A stretch of 64,000 bases of DNA from an uncultured Litoreibacter sp. (GCA_947501685.1 CANMWQ010000001.1:682001-746000); one strand, 5' to 3'; shown: positions 41,662 through 51,321, counted from the stretch's first letter. The notes: generated by a model from the sequence alone, not told the origin. Made by a program: numbers and translations.

Positions 41662-41771
41662 ACGAATGCCCCTTCATACGAGTTTTGTGCGCAAGGGCAA
41701 GGGGCGCGTGGCGGGCAGGGGCTGGTTTTTGAATTTGGACAGGTCTGCTGGGGCATTGGCCGGGTTTTGGC

Positions 41772-42641
41772 TTACGGCGCGGGGGGCTCGGTGCTCATCC
41801 GATCGCGGAGAATGACAAGCCGCCTGTGAGCCGCGCCCAGTATATTTTCGGAGCCATCGGCCAGATGGGTAGCGACTTCGAGCCTGCGCAGGTTTTTCAA
41901 CACCGCGATGGAGCGATTTTGCGTCGTACTTGCCACGCCACTTCCGGGCTGCGGGTCGTTCGGAACGAAAGGCGCCTCCGGTGAGGCGGTCTCTTGCTGG
42001 GGCGTCTCACCTACCGGGGCGTCCGTTATGTCTTCTGACCCATCCTCCAAGCCCTCTTCGGGCGTTTCAAAGGGGTCAGCAGTCAGGGCTTCGTCGTCTG
42101 ACCGTGTGCTCACATCAGACGGCACATCACTATGAAAAGAGACAACGTTGTCAGCGGGTTGTGCGTCGACGTTGTCTTCTTCCACATGCACAAAAGGCGC
42201 TTCGGGGGCGTCCGTCTCGGCCGTTGTGGGATCATCCTCGGCGCTGGCCGACGTATCTGAAGGGATCGCGTCATTCGCGGTCGTCTTGCGCTCGTCCAAC
42301 CGGGCCTTGCGGCGGGCACGGCGGGCGGTGCGACGGGCAGCACCCTCCTCCTCAGAGGGCATGTCGAGCGGCGGGGACAGCTCGGAGATTTTCTTGACCC
42401 CGTCCTCTTTGAGCATCTTCTGCACGCCGCGAATGGTCAGTCCGTCATCATGCAGCAGCATCTTGATACCGCCAATCAGCCGCATGTCGGCGGGGCGATA
42501 ATAGCGACGGCCACCGGCGCGTTTGACGGGTTTGATTTGAGCGAACTTGCTTTCCCAAAAGCGCAGCACATGGGCCGGGACATCCAGCCAATTTGCCACC
42601 TCGGAGATGGTGCGAAAAGCCTCGCGCGCCTTTTTTGCCAT
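41772..42641 (-). CDS. MerR family transcriptional regulator next to ihfA
   Basis: The 289-residue protein has an N-terminal MerR winged helix ([45 protein letters not shown], residues 9-53). The DNA-binding part is followed by a long low-complexity acidic region (residues 95-230, many D, E, P) and a short C-terminal helix. There is no effector-binding cysteine set, so it is not a metal-sensing MerR. The location directly after ihfA is conserved in alphaproteobacteria; its targets are unknown. Confidence 0.85.
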   Translation of the reverse strand: MAKKAREAFRTISEVANWLDVPAHVLRFWESKFAQIKPVKRAGGRRYYRPADMRLIGGIKMLLHDDGLTIRGVQKMLKEDGVKKISELSPPLDMPSEEEGAARRTARRARRKARLDERKTTANDAIPSDTSASAEDDPTTAETDAPEAPFVHVEEDNVDAQPADNVVSFHSDVPSDVSTRSDDEALTADPFETPEEGLEDGSEDITDAPVGETPQQETASPEAPFVPNDPQPGSGVASTTQNRSIAVLKNLRRLEVATHLADGSENILGAAHRRLVILRDRMSTEPPAP

Positions 42642-42668
42642 CTGGGAGCCCTCCAGCCTTGCCGGCGC

Positions 42669-42971
42669 TTAGGACTTATTGCCAGCGGCGACGCGGTCTT
42701 TCATCAGATGAGAGGGGCGGAAGGTCAAAACCCTGCGGGGCAGGATCGGAACTTCTTCTCCGGTCTTTGGGTTGCGGCCAACGCGTGCGGATTTCTCGCG
42801 GACCGAGAAGGTTCCGAAAGACGAAATCTTCACCTGCTGGCCTTTGACCAGCGCGTCAGACATGTGTTGCAGCACGCTTTCGACCAGATCTGACGATTCA
42901 TTGCGCGACAGGCCCACCTCGCGGAAGACAGCCTCGCTTAAATCCATACGTGTCAATGTTTTAGCACTCAT
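42669..42971 (-). CDS. ihfA: Integration host factor subunit alpha
   Basis: IHF bends DNA by intercalating proline residues and aids recombination, replication and sigma-54 transcription. The 100-residue subunit shows [21 protein letters not shown] at the N-terminus, [33 protein letters not shown] with the arm proline, and [15 protein letters not shown] at the end. The start used follows GGGGGACACA; six extra codons upstream are unlikely. The beta subunit is not in this window. Confidence 0.95.
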   Translation of the reverse strand: MSAKTLTRMDLSEAVFREVGLSRNESSDLVESVLQHMSDALVKGQQVKISSFGTFSVREKSARVGRNPKTGEEVPILPRRVLTFRPSHLMKDRVAAGNKS

Positions 42972-43082
42972 TGTGTCCCCCGACAGCAAAAACTATTAAT
43001 TTTTAAGCCACGATAGGGCGCAGGCAATTTAAGAGTCAATATCAAGGGCTTGCCGTACAGCCTTTAAGCGGAAAAACTGCCC

Positions 43083-44045
43083 TTAAAGCCGCAAAACGAC
43101 GGCGCCCCAAGCCAATCCGCCGCCAATGGCCTCCATAACAAGCACCTGACCCGGCTTGAATTTTCCGTTCTGCTTGGCCACGGACAAGGCCAGCGGAATC
43201 GATGCAGCCGACGTATTGCCATGGTCTTGCACGGTCATCACGACGCGCTCCATAGGGACGTTCATCTTTTGCGCGGTGCGTGTGATGATCCTCGAATTGG
43301 CCTGGTGCGGCACGATCCAGTCGACATCGTCAGGGGTCAGCCCGGCGCGGTCCAGCGCCGTCTCTGCCGTTTGGGCCAGCTTTTCGACGGCGTGGCGGAA
43401 CACTTCCTTGCCCTGCATGACCAGCACGCCGGTGGTTTGGGTCGAGGAAACGCCGCCATCCACGTAAAGCAGGTCACGGAACCGCCCGTCGCTGTTGAGA
43501 TCCGTCGCCAGAATGCCGGTCTCGCCTGAACCTTCTTCGGCCTCCAGAACAACCGCGCCCGCGCCATCGCCAAACAGCACGCATGTCGTGCGGTCTTCCC
43601 AGTTCATGATCCGCGAAAACGTCTCCGCCCCGATCACCAGAACGCGTTGCGACTGGCCTGACTGGATGAAGGAATTCGCGGTGGCCATCGCGTAAACAAA
43701 GCCCGCACAAACCGCCTGCACGTCAAAGGCGAACCCGGAGGTGCGCAGCTTGCCCTGCACGATGGTCGCGACAGACGGGAAGGTCGTGTCGGGCGTCGAA
43801 GTGGCGACAACCACCGCGTCAATCTCTGCAGGCTCCATCCCGGCATCGGCCAATGCGGCCTGTGCGGCGCGCAGGGCCAGATCGGAGGTCAGCTGGCCTT
43901 CTGCTGCAAAATGGCGGCGCTCAATCCCGGAGCGCGACTTGATCCATGCGTCAGTCGTGTCGACCATGGTCTCCATTTCGGCGTTTTCGACAACGCGTTC
44001 AGGCAGATAATGCCCGACCCCGCGCAAGATGGCTCTGCGTGTCAT
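43083..44045 (-). CDS. fabH: 3-oxoacyl-ACP synthase III
   Basis: FabH starts fatty-acid synthesis by condensing acetyl-CoA with malonyl-ACP. The 320 residues have the Cys-His-Asn triad: VQAVCAGFVYAM near residue 113, PHQANSRI near residue 248 and DHGNTSAAS near residue 278. Length is standard. The start overlaps the plsX stop (ATGA), so both are coupled in the plsX-fabH unit. Confidence 0.96.
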   Translation of the reverse strand: MTRRAILRGVGHYLPERVVENAEMETMVDTTDAWIKSRSGIERRHFAAEGQLTSDLALRAAQAALADAGMEPAEIDAVVVATSTPDTTFPSVATIVQGKLRTSGFAFDVQAVCAGFVYAMATANSFIQSGQSQRVLVIGAETFSRIMNWEDRTTCVLFGDGAGAVVLEAEEGSGETGILATDLNSDGRFRDLLYVDGGVSSTQTTGVLVMQGKEVFRHAVEKLAQTAETALDRAGLTPDDVDWIVPHQANSRIITRTAQKMNVPMERVVMTVQDHGNTSAASIPLALSVAKQNGKFKPGQVLVMEAIGGGLAWGAVVLRL

Positions 44046-45145
44046 GTGCTTCTCGCGTTGTCGTTACTGTCAGGTTGATCGGCGCTTCTTGGCGCTTGCT
44101 GAGCATCACCTTGGCCCGCTGTGACATTTGATGCAACCCGTGCCGCCAGCTTCTCGTTGAAGCCAGTTTGGGCCAGTGTGAAGCTGAGTTTGATGGCGGC
44201 AGAAACGCCGGTGGCGTCCGCCGAGCCGTGGGATTTGACCACCGTGCCGTTGAGCCCCAAAAACACGCCGCCATTGACCTGACGGGGGTCGATGCGCTTG
44301 GATAAGCGCTTCAGAGACGGGTAGGCCAGCAGCGAGGCAATGCGCGACAGCGGCGTGTATTTGAACGCAGCGCGCAGCAATTCGGAGATCAGCGACGCCG
44401 TGCCTTCAGCGGTTTTCAGCGCCACATTGCCGGTGAACCCGTCGGTGACGATCACATCTACTCTGTCGGACGGAATGTCTCCGCCCTCCACAAAGCCGAC
44501 ATAGTCAAAATCATTGGCTTTGGCAGAGCTGGCAATCAGGTCATGAGCCACCTTCAACTCCGCGCGGCCTTTATGCTCTTCAGTGCCAACATTCAAAAGC
44601 CCGACCCGAGGCCGTTCCAGCCCAAAACCGTTGCGCGCATAAGACATGCCCATCAGCGCATATTGCAGCAGGTCGTCCTGATCCGCGCGAATATCCGCGC
44701 CGACATCCAGCATGATGTTGAACCCGGACGGGTTGCGCGAGGGCCAGAGGCAGGCAATGGCGGGGCGGTTGACGCCTTCGGCCTTGCGCAGCCGGATCAT
44801 CGACACCGCCATCAGCGCGCCGGTATTGCCGCAGCTGACGCAGACATCGGCCTCCTTGTTGCGCACGCTCTCGATGGCGGACCACATGGAGGTGTCTTTG
44901 CCGTGCCGCATCACATGGCTGGGCTTGGCGTCCATCGACACCACTTCGCTGACGTCGCGCAGGTCGCAGAGCGCTTCTAGCTTGCGCTTGGCCACCAGCG
45001 GTTGAAGCACGTCCTTGGGGCCGTGGAGAATAAAGCGGATATGGGGATTTTTGGCGGCAGATTTGGAAATACCGGCCACCACCGTGGCCGGCCCACGATC
45101 ACCGCCCATGGCGTCGATCGAAATCACTGTCTTCTGTGTGCCCAA
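44042..45145 (-). CDS. plsX: Phosphate acyltransferase PlsX
   Basis: PlsX makes acyl-phosphate from acyl-ACP, the first step of phospholipid synthesis in the PlsX-PlsY pathway. The 367-residue protein begins with ISIDAMGGDRGP, the conserved N-terminal signature, and contains VSCGNTGALMAVSMI near residue 105 and VDVIVTDGFTGNVALKTAEG near residue 228. The C-terminal 25 residues (GQGDAQQAPRSADQPDSND) are a low-complexity extension compared with the usual 340-350 residues. rpmF lies 57 bases upstream. Confidence 0.95.
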   Translation of the reverse strand: MGTQKTVISIDAMGGDRGPATVVAGISKSAAKNPHIRFILHGPKDVLQPLVAKRKLEALCDLRDVSEVVSMDAKPSHVMRHGKDTSMWSAIESVRNKEADVCVSCGNTGALMAVSMIRLRKAEGVNRPAIACLWPSRNPSGFNIMLDVGADIRADQDDLLQYALMGMSYARNGFGLERPRVGLLNVGTEEHKGRAELKVAHDLIASSAKANDFDYVGFVEGGDIPSDRVDVIVTDGFTGNVALKTAEGTASLISELLRAAFKYTPLSRIASLLAYPSLKRLSKRIDPRQVNGGVFLGLNGTVVKSHGSADATGVSAAIKLSFTLAQTGFNEKLAARVASNVTAGQGDAQQAPRSADQPDSNDNARST

Positions 45146-45202
45146 CGGACTGCCTGCCTGAACTGCGTTAACACACCTTACGGCGTTTGGGGCAGAGTAG
45201 GC

Positions 45203-45409
45203 TTATGCTGCGTCGTCGTCCAGTTCAACGTCATCAACCATGGCCACAACTTCTTTATCGTCATAATGGCCACAGGATGCGCAGACGTGGTGTGGGCGTT
45301 TCAGCTCACCGCAGTTGGAGCATTCGTTGCGGCTATCAGCCGACAGGGCGTCATGCGCGCGGCGGTTGTTGCGGCGTGACTTGGATACTTTATTCTGCTG
45401 GACAGCCAT
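45203..45409 (-). CDS. rpmF: 50S ribosomal protein L32
   Basis: The 68-residue protein has the alphaproteobacterial L32 start [20 protein letters not shown] and a zinc ribbon [18 protein letters not shown]. It is followed by an acidic tail. The operon order rpmF-plsX-fabH-ihfA is conserved widely and ties ribosome supply to lipid synthesis. The 193 bases upstream hold no gene; they contain the promoter region and an imperfect hairpin (CCGTCC...GGACGG). Confidence 0.97.
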   Translation of the reverse strand: MAVQQNKVSKSRRNNRRAHDALSADSRNECSNCGELKRPHHVCASCGHYDDKEVVAMVDDVELDDDAA

Positions 45410-45602
45410 CGTGTCGTCCTCGGGTTAGGGGACAGGGCGCGGAGCCCAGTCGCATGTTCAAATCTGTGCAGCCTCAAAGGGCCGGATTGGGCCGCTCTAA
45501 CGACTCATCAAGCGCCCGTCCAGACCGTTTTCGGACGGAAGGCCGGGATATACGGGGATTTGGCCCATTTGCAAGGGTGAACGCCGCTCAAAGGGCCGCG
45601 AT

Positions 45603-46154
45603 CTAGGTCTCGCCATCCATTTTTTTCTTAAGATCAGCAAGCCCCGCAAAAGGCCGCACTGTGTCCTCATTCAGGGGCTCGACGCCGGGTTCGGCATGCA
45701 GCAACACCCCCAGCTCGGCCCCGTCGGCGCGCGGATAGGCCGGGATTGCCAGAGACAGTGCCTCCCCAATGGCGGCCATCACGTCAATTTCAGCGCCAAG
45801 CGGCTCCGAGCTGTCATCATCGGGCATCTCGACCTCCGTGTCCTCAGGGTCCTGCCAGTCCGAGATATATTGCCGCGCGACCTCCTCCTCGATCCGCGTG
45901 ACCACAGGGTCCAGCGTGATCACACAAGGTTGCACCACGGTGGCTCCCAAATGCCCCGTCAGCGTCCAGTCGGTCTTACCCACGGCACGCAGCGTGCCCT
46001 GAAAGCTGAGCTTGCGGATCTGCGCCACGCCGTAGGTTTCGGCCAGCGCCTTTCGCAGCGCGGCATCCGCCGTCAGCGTGATCACGGTGTTGCGCTTGGC
46101 AGCCAGGTCGGCCACGCGGAAGATCAGGGGGGTATTCTGGGACATATCTGGCAT
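45603..46154 (-). CDS. YceD family protein (DUF177)
   Basis: The 183-residue acidic protein belongs to the YceD family, usually encoded upstream of rpmF and thought to help 23S rRNA maturation. Marks are LTGHLGATVVQPCVITLDPVVTRIEEEVARQYI near residues 64-95 and the late acidic VLLHAEPGVEPLNEDTVRPF. GAGG six bases before the ATG supports the outer start; an ATG three codons inward lacks one. It is separated from rpmF by 193 bases rather than the usual short gap. Confidence 0.88.
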   Translation of the reverse strand: MPDMSQNTPLIFRVADLAAKRNTVITLTADAALRKALAETYGVAQIRKLSFQGTLRAVGKTDWTLTGHLGATVVQPCVITLDPVVTRIEEEVARQYISDWQDPEDTEVEMPDDDSSEPLGAEIDVMAAIGEALSLAIPAYPRADGAELGVLLHAEPGVEPLNEDTVRPFAGLADLKKKMDGET

Positions 46155-46242
46155 CTTGGGCCTCTGAGCATCTTTCTTGAACAGGGTCGCGTCCTTCTGT
46201 AAGCGTTGTGCCAGCTAAAGAGCAAGGCGTGAGGCAGTGGGC

Positions 46243-46713
46243 ATGATTGGGGCAAAGAACCTAAGACGGGGCGGAGTTGTTCCTGCCTTGCTATGCGCAG
46301 CACTGCTGGCGCTGGCGGCCTGCTCGGCAACGATCCGCAACCACGGCTATATTCCGCCTGACGACGCCCTGAACGCGGTGATTGTGGGCGTCGATACCCG
46401 CGACAGCCTCGAGGCCAGCATCGGCAAACCTTCCACATCCGGGGTGCTGCGCGACAGAAGCTGGTTCTATATCGGCTCGCAAGTGCGCCATTTCGGTGCG
46501 CGCAAGCCAGAGGAAATTAACCGTGAGGTGGTCGCGGTTCGGTTTGACGAAAGCGGCACCGTCAGCAATGTCGAGCGCTTCGGGCTGGAACGCGGCCAAG
46601 TCGTCGTCCTGTCACGCCGCGTCACGGAGACGACCATCCGCGACGTGACATTCATCCGCCAGCTTATTCGCAACTTCGGCAATTTCGACTTCGGCGAGGC
46701 ACTGGCCGGGTAG
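46243..46713 (+). CDS. Outer membrane assembly lipoprotein, BamE/SmpA-like
   Basis: The 156-residue protein has a lipoprotein signal (ALLCAALLALAAC, lipid on Cys27) and the SmpA/OmlA fold: HGYIPPDDALNAVIVGVDTRDSLEASIGKPSTSG, then WFYIGSQVRHFGARKPEEINREVVAVRFDESGTVSNVERFGLERG. BamE helps the Bam complex insert outer-membrane proteins. GAGG eight bases before the inner ATG favours it over a GTG two codons earlier. It is divergent from the yceD gene. Confidence 0.9.
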   Translation: MIGAKNLRRGGVVPALLCAALLALAACSATIRNHGYIPPDDALNAVIVGVDTRDSLEASIGKPSTSGVLRDRSWFYIGSQVRHFGARKPEEINREVVAVRFDESGTVSNVERFGLERGQVVVLSRRVTETTIRDVTFIRQLIRNFGNFDFGEALAG

Positions 46714-46739
46714 GGCGCGCCGCCCCACCTACCAATCTG

Positions 46740-47138
46740 CTAACCCTCTGCCGGCTCAAAATCGAGCGCCACCCCGTTGATGCAATAGCGCAGACCCGTG
46801 GGCTGTGGCCCGTCGGGGAAGACATGCCCCAAATGGCCGTCACAGGCGCTGCAATGCACCTCGGTGCGTTTCATGAACCAGCTGTTATCGGTGCTCTCGC
46901 CCACGTTTTCCGGGTCAATTGGGGCATAAAACGAGGGCCAGCCGGTGCCGGAATCGAACTTGGTTTCCCCCTCAAACACCGGAGTGCCGCAGCCTTTGCA
47001 AAAATAGGTGCCGGGGCCTTTGGGGAAGTTGTCATGCGTGAAGGCGCGCTCCGTGCCATGTTTGCGCAGCACCTTGAAGGCCATGTCGTCCAACTGCGCG
47101 CGCCACTCTTCCTCGGTTTTGTTCACTTTGTTGACCAT
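46740..47138 (-). CDS. msrB: Peptide-methionine (R)-S-oxide reductase
   Basis: MsrB repairs oxidised methionine. The 132 residues contain the zinc pairs CKGCGTPVF near residue 47 and [13 protein letters not shown] near residue 93, with the catalytic cysteine in [12 protein letters not shown] near residue 119. GTGWPSFY near residue 62 is also typical. AAGGGGAACGC precedes the chosen ATG; a GTG/ATG 11 codons upstream is less likely. No MsrA domain is fused. Confidence 0.94.
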   Translation of the reverse strand: MVNKVNKTEEEWRAQLDDMAFKVLRKHGTERAFTHDNFPKGPGTYFCKGCGTPVFEGETKFDSGTGWPSFYAPIDPENVGESTDNSWFMKRTEVHCSACDGHLGHVFPDGPQPTGLRYCINGVALDFEPAEG

Positions 47139-47276
47139 TGCGTTCCCCTTTTGATGATCCACCCCTGTCAAAGCCGACAGGCGTTGCCAATTGCATCCGT
47201 TGCGCCATAGTTAGGTCTGCAAGACGCGCAGTCCAAGCCCAACTCACGGGCAGGTGACGCGGTGAAGGGGCGGAAC

Positions 47277-48026
47277 ATGGGATTTCCGGTTTGGAATTTC
47301 ACCAAAGGCAGATACCGGGTCCGGTTCTCGGACGCCCCGCAAGATGTGGCGCGCTGCCTGTCTCTACGGGCTTCCGTGTTTCGCAAGGACCCGCAGGCCG
47401 ATGACCGCGACGCGTTCGACGCGCGCTGCTGCCATGTGCTGATCGAGGACGCCACGTCAGGCCAGCTGGTCTGCTGTTTTCGTATCTTGCCCTTGGCCAG
47501 TGGTGCGGCCTTGCCGGGCAGCTACGCTGCGCGCTCCTACGATCTGACGCCGCTGCACGGCTACACAGGCAAGCTGCTCGAGCTGGGTCGGTTTTGCATC
47601 GCGGCGGAGGTCGCGGACCCCGACGTTGTGCGCGTCGCCTGGGGCGCGCTCACGGCCTATGTGGATGGCGAGGGCATCGCCATGCTCATAGGCTGCTCCT
47701 CCTTTCCGGGGATTAACATCACGTCGCATATGCCTGTTTTTGAATATCTTTTCAGAAAACACCTTGGCCCGGATCACTGGCGACCGCGCCGCAAAGCGCG
47801 CGAAACGGTTCCGCTCACCTTAGGGGCGCAGGACGAGCGCAACGGCAGCAAGCACACCTTTGCCGCCATGCCCCCCTTGCTGCGCAGCTACCTGTTGATG
47901 GGGGGGTGGGTCAGCGATCACGCTGTGGTGGACCGCGACCTTGACACGCTGCATGTCTTTACCGCCCTCGAGGTGTCTGCGATCCCCGAGACCCGCAAAC
48001 GGCTGCTGCGCGCGGTCGCGGGCTAG
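47277..48026 (+). CDS. olsB: L-ornithine N-alpha-acyltransferase (OlsB-type GNAT)
   Basis: The 249-residue protein is a hemolysin/OlsB-type acyltransferase that makes lyso-ornithine lipid from ornithine and 3-hydroxyacyl-ACP. Typical blocks are RCLSLRASVFRKD, DAFDARCCHVLIEDATSGQLVCCFRIL, YDLTPLHGYTGKLLELGRFCI near residue 98 and FPGINITSHMPVFEYLF. The inner ATG was chosen because GAAGGGGCGG precedes it. The partner OlsA is not adjacent, since an ABC-F gene follows. In marine roseobacters ornithine lipids replace phospholipids under phosphate stress. Confidence 0.82.
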   Translation: MGFPVWNFTKGRYRVRFSDAPQDVARCLSLRASVFRKDPQADDRDAFDARCCHVLIEDATSGQLVCCFRILPLASGAALPGSYAARSYDLTPLHGYTGKLLELGRFCIAAEVADPDVVRVAWGALTAYVDGEGIAMLIGCSSFPGINITSHMPVFEYLFRKHLGPDHWRPRRKARETVPLTLGAQDERNGSKHTFAAMPPLLRSYLLMGGWVSDHAVVDRDLDTLHVFTALEVSAIPETRKRLLRAVAG

Positions 48027-48085
48027 AGGGCGCATGCTCACTGATGGGTGTTGACGCTTGGGGTGCTTGGGCTTAGCTGCGGCGC

Positions 48086-49903
48086 ATGGCACGTACTCCT
48101 CTTTTGCAACTGACCGATATTTCGCTGACCTTTGGCGGCGATCCGATTTTTTCCGACCTGTCCATGGTGGTTCAACCCGGTGACCGGGTGGCCTTGGTGG
48201 GGCGCAATGGCTCTGGCAAGTCCACCTTGATGAAGGTCATGGGCGGGTTGATTGAGCCCGATAGCGGTGGCCGGGTTTTGGCGCCGGGCACCTCGACGGG
48301 TTACATGCAGCAAGAGCCCGATCTCAGCGGCTTTGCCACCTTGGGGGACTTCGCGCTCAGCGAATTGGACCCAAGTGAAGAATATAAAATATTGAGCGCT
48401 GCCGAAGGCTTAAAGCTCAATCTTGAAGCAGATGTGAACGCGGCCTCTGGCGGGGAACGCCGCCGTGCGGCGCTGGCCAAGCTGTTGGGCGAAGCGCCAG
48501 AATTGATGCTGCTGGACGAGCCGACCAACCACTTGGACATTGAAGCCATTGCATGGCTCGAAGATCACCTGTCCTCCACCCGTGCCGCCTATATCCTGAT
48601 CTCCCATGACCGCGCGTTCCTGCGCGCCCTGACTCGCGCGACCCTTTGGGTCGACCGTGGTCAGGTGCGCCGCCAGGAGCAAGGCTTTGACCGGTTTGAG
48701 GAATGGCGCGACAAGCTGTGGGAAGAGGAAGACCAGCAACGCCACAAGCTTAACCGCAAAATCAAGGCAGAGGCCCGCTGGGCCGTCGAAGGCATCTCCG
48801 CCCGGCGCAAGCGCAACCAAGGCCGGGTGCGCGCCCTGCAAGACCTGCGGGCCGAACGCGCCAGCCAGATCAAACGCCAAGGCACCGCCGCGATGGAGCT
48901 GGCCGCTGGCCCAAAATCAGGGCGACAGGTTTTTGTGCTTGATGGGGTCTCCAAGGCCTTTGGCGACACAACTATCGTAGAAAATTTCTCCCTCAAGGTG
49001 AACCGGGGCGACAGGATCGCGCTGGTGGGCCCCAACGGGGCGGGCAAAACGACGCTCCTGAAGCTGATGACCGGCGAGGTGGCCCCAGACACAGGCACGC
49101 TGAAAACCGGCACCAATCTGGAAATGGCCGTGTTCGACCAGAACCGCGCGGCGCTGAACCCTGAGGACACGCTTTGGGCCGCGCTGACCGAGGACCCGGC
49201 CACCCGCGTGCGCGGCATGGGTGACCATATCTCGGTGCGCGGAACCCCGAAACATGTTGTGGGCTATCTCAAGGACTTTCTGTTCGACGAGGCCCAAGCC
49301 CGCGCGCAGATCAAGTCGCTGTCGGGCGGCGAAAAGGCCCGGCTTCTGCTGGCGCGCATCATGGCCCGCGAAAGCAATTTGCTGATCCTCGACGAGCCGA
49401 CCAATGATCTGGACATCGAGACGCTGGATTTGCTGCAGGAGCTGATCTCCGACTATGACGGCACGGTGCTTCTGGTCAGCCATGACAGGGATTTTCTGGA
49501 CCGTGTGGCCTCGACCACGGTGGCGCTGAAAGGCGGCAAGGCGACTGTTTATGCCGGTGGCTGGTCGGATTATCAGGCGCAGGCCCGTGAGGGCGGCGGC
49601 GAACAGGTGCTGTCGGACAAGCCCGTGCAGTCACGCCGGGCAAAGGGGCGTGAGGCGGCGGAAGCCAAGGCGCAGCAGGGGCTGACCTTCACCGAAAAAC
49701 ACCGTCTAGAGGCCTTGCCCGCCGAGATTGAGCGCCTTGAGGCCGAGATCGCCAAGCTGACCGAGGTGATGGCGGACCCCGACCTGTTCACATCGCAGCC
49801 CGCGAAATTTGCCAAAATTTCCGACGCTTTGGTAGAACGCAACACGGCATTGCAAGATGCCGAAGAAGAATGGCTGATGCTGGAGGAGAAAACCAATGCC
49901 TGA
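48086..49903 (+). CDS. ABC-F family ATPase (Uup-like)
   Basis: The 605-residue soluble protein has two ABC domains, with Walker A GRNGSGKSTLMK near residue 38 and GPNGAGKTTLLK near residue 318. The ABC signatures are ASGGERRRAALAKL and LSGGEKARLLLARI. There are no membrane segments. A C-terminal coiled coil of about 65 residues (EKHRLEALPAEIERLEAEIAKL) points to the Uup branch, which acts on ribosomes or branched DNA. Its last eight bases overlap the next gene. Confidence 0.92.
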   Translation: MARTPLLQLTDISLTFGGDPIFSDLSMVVQPGDRVALVGRNGSGKSTLMKVMGGLIEPDSGGRVLAPGTSTGYMQQEPDLSGFATLGDFALSELDPSEEYKILSAAEGLKLNLEADVNAASGGERRRAALAKLLGEAPELMLLDEPTNHLDIEAIAWLEDHLSSTRAAYILISHDRAFLRALTRATLWVDRGQVRRQEQGFDRFEEWRDKLWEEEDQQRHKLNRKIKAEARWAVEGISARRKRNQGRVRALQDLRAERASQIKRQGTAAMELAAGPKSGRQVFVLDGVSKAFGDTTIVENFSLKVNRGDRIALVGPNGAGKTTLLKLMTGEVAPDTGTLKTGTNLEMAVFDQNRAALNPEDTLWAALTEDPATRVRGMGDHISVRGTPKHVVGYLKDFLFDEAQARAQIKSLSGGEKARLLLARIMARESNLLILDEPTNDLDIETLDLLQELISDYDGTVLLVSHDRDFLDRVASTTVALKGGKATVYAGGWSDYQAQAREGGGEQVLSDKPVQSRRAKGREAAEAKAQQGLTFTEKHRLEALPAEIERLEAEIAKLTEVMADPDLFTSQPAKFAKISDALVERNTALQDAEEEWLMLEEKTNA

Positions 49904-50873
49904 CGTCACACTGGACCAGATCGAGGCCGCCTCCTTTGACGCTTTGCGCGCCCATGGCGCGGCAGACTGGATCGCTCGCGAGGTCGCCCGCGCGGTCAGG
50001 CGGGCAGAGCAGACCGGCAATGTGATCTGCGGGCTCTATTATCTGGAGAGCTATTGCACGCAGCTGGCCTCCGGCCGGGTGTCGGGCGTGGTGGAGCCAC
50101 AGGTGACGCGGCCCCGTCCGGGTGCCGTGAAGGCGGATGCGAAGTTCGGCTTTGCCCAGCCCGCCTTTGCCCGCGGCTTTGCCGAGGCCTGTCGCGCCGC
50201 GCGCGAGAACGGTGTGGCGACATTGGCCGTGGCCCATGCCCATACCTGCACCTCACTGGGGTTCTTTACGGAGCAATTTGCCCATGACGGCCTGATCGCC
50301 ATCGGGATGACCAACGCCTCTCCCGTGGTGGCCCCACCGGGCGGCAACGCCAAGACCATCGGCACCAACCCAATCGCGATGTCCGTGCCGGGCCAAGACG
50401 GCGGCGTGGCCATGCATTTCGATTTCTCAACCTCCGCCGTGGCACTGGGCAAGATCACCATGGCCAAGGCCGCAGGGGAGAGCATTCCCTTGGGCTGGGC
50501 GGTGGACGCCTCAGGCGCGCCGACAACCGATCCAGAGGCGGCTTTAGGCGGGGCTTTGGTCTCCGCCGGGGGGTATAAGGGCTGGGGTTTTGGGCTGATG
50601 GTCGAACTGTTGGCGGCAGGCATGACGGGATCGGTCAACTCGCTTGATGTGGCCGGGTTGAAGCTCCCAGACGGCGCGCCGCACGGGCTGGGGCAGTTCT
50701 ACATTGTGATGAATCCCAGCACTTACAGCCCTGATTTCTATGACCGTTTCGCCCGCGTGGCTGAGGCTGTGGCCGCACAGGAGGGCGCGCGGATGCCGGG
50801 GGCGCAACGCCGCGAGATGGAGGTTGTCGCCGTGCCAGACGCGCTCTGGGACAGCGTCACCGCGCTGGCCTAA
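49896..50873 (+). CDS. Malate/L-lactate dehydrogenase family oxidoreductase (Ldh family)
   Basis: The 325-residue protein belongs to the YlbC/YiaK-type NAD(P)-dependent 2-hydroxyacid and imine reductases. Features are VATLAVAHAHTCTSLGFFTEQFA with the catalytic histidine region near residue 115, MTNASPVVAPPGGNAKTIGTNPIA near residues 139-162 and GALVSAGGYKGWGFGLMVELLA near residue 222. It overlaps uup-like by eight bases and shares its stop (CTAA) with the convergent DMT gene. The substrate could be malate, sulfolactate, ureidoglycolate or a cyclic imino acid; I cannot choose. Confidence 0.87.
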   Translation: MPDVTLDQIEAASFDALRAHGAADWIAREVARAVRRAEQTGNVICGLYYLESYCTQLASGRVSGVVEPQVTRPRPGAVKADAKFGFAQPAFARGFAEACRAARENGVATLAVAHAHTCTSLGFFTEQFAHDGLIAIGMTNASPVVAPPGGNAKTIGTNPIAMSVPGQDGGVAMHFDFSTSAVALGKITMAKAAGESIPLGWAVDASGAPTTDPEAALGGALVSAGGYKGWGFGLMVELLAAGMTGSVNSLDVAGLKLPDGAPHGLGQFYIVMNPSTYSPDFYDRFARVAEAVAAQEGARMPGAQRREMEVVAVPDALWDSVTALA

Positions 50874-51316
50874 CGCGCCGCGATCTGCGTCAGAAACACG
50901 CCGCACGCCATCACCGCAATGCCGCTGACCCGGATCAGGGTCAGTGGGGTCTGTGTGGCTCCAAACAGCCCGAAATGGTCAATGGCCGCAGCCGAGATCA
51001 GCTGGCCCAGTAGGACGAAGAATACCGCGTTCCCGACCCCAAAATGCGGCGCGATATAGGTGATCGACAGCACATAGAAGGCAATCAGGGAGCCTGCGAG
51101 CAGCAGATGTTTCGGCGCGCCTGCGACCTTGGCGATGGCCTGCGGCCCGGTGATCAAGGCGACGGCCAAGGCGGTCAGCAGCGCCACGACAAAGAGCACA
51201 ACAGAGGCCGCAGCCGGGGCGGAGATTATGCGTCCCAGACTGGCATTCAACGCGGCAAGCACCGGGATGCCGATACCCGCAACCAGCATGATCAGAGCGT
51301 AGGACGAATTGGACAT
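50870..51316 (-). CDS. DMT family transporter (DUF606/YdcZ-like)
   Basis: The 148-residue protein has five hydrophobic helices, one half of a normal DMT exporter, as in the DUF606 family. The start MSNSSYALIMLVAGIGIPVLAALNASLGRII is typical. GGAGGGCCC precedes the ATG. A longer frame upstream would translate the repeat. The family usually forms paired or self-dimerised exporters. Substrate unknown. Confidence 0.85.
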   Translation of the reverse strand: MSNSSYALIMLVAGIGIPVLAALNASLGRIISAPAAASVVLFVVALLTALAVALITGPQAIAKVAGAPKHLLLAGSLIAFYVLSITYIAPHFGVGNAVFFVLLGQLISAAAIDHFGLFGATQTPLTLIRVSGIAVMACGVFLTQIAAR

Positions 51317-51321
51317 GGGCC

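Noticed and set aside
41584-41829. Open frame across the tRNA-Pro gene
   Set aside because: Its first part (LAGLEPATFRPPDG-like) is the antisense translation of a tRNA, a well-known artefact.
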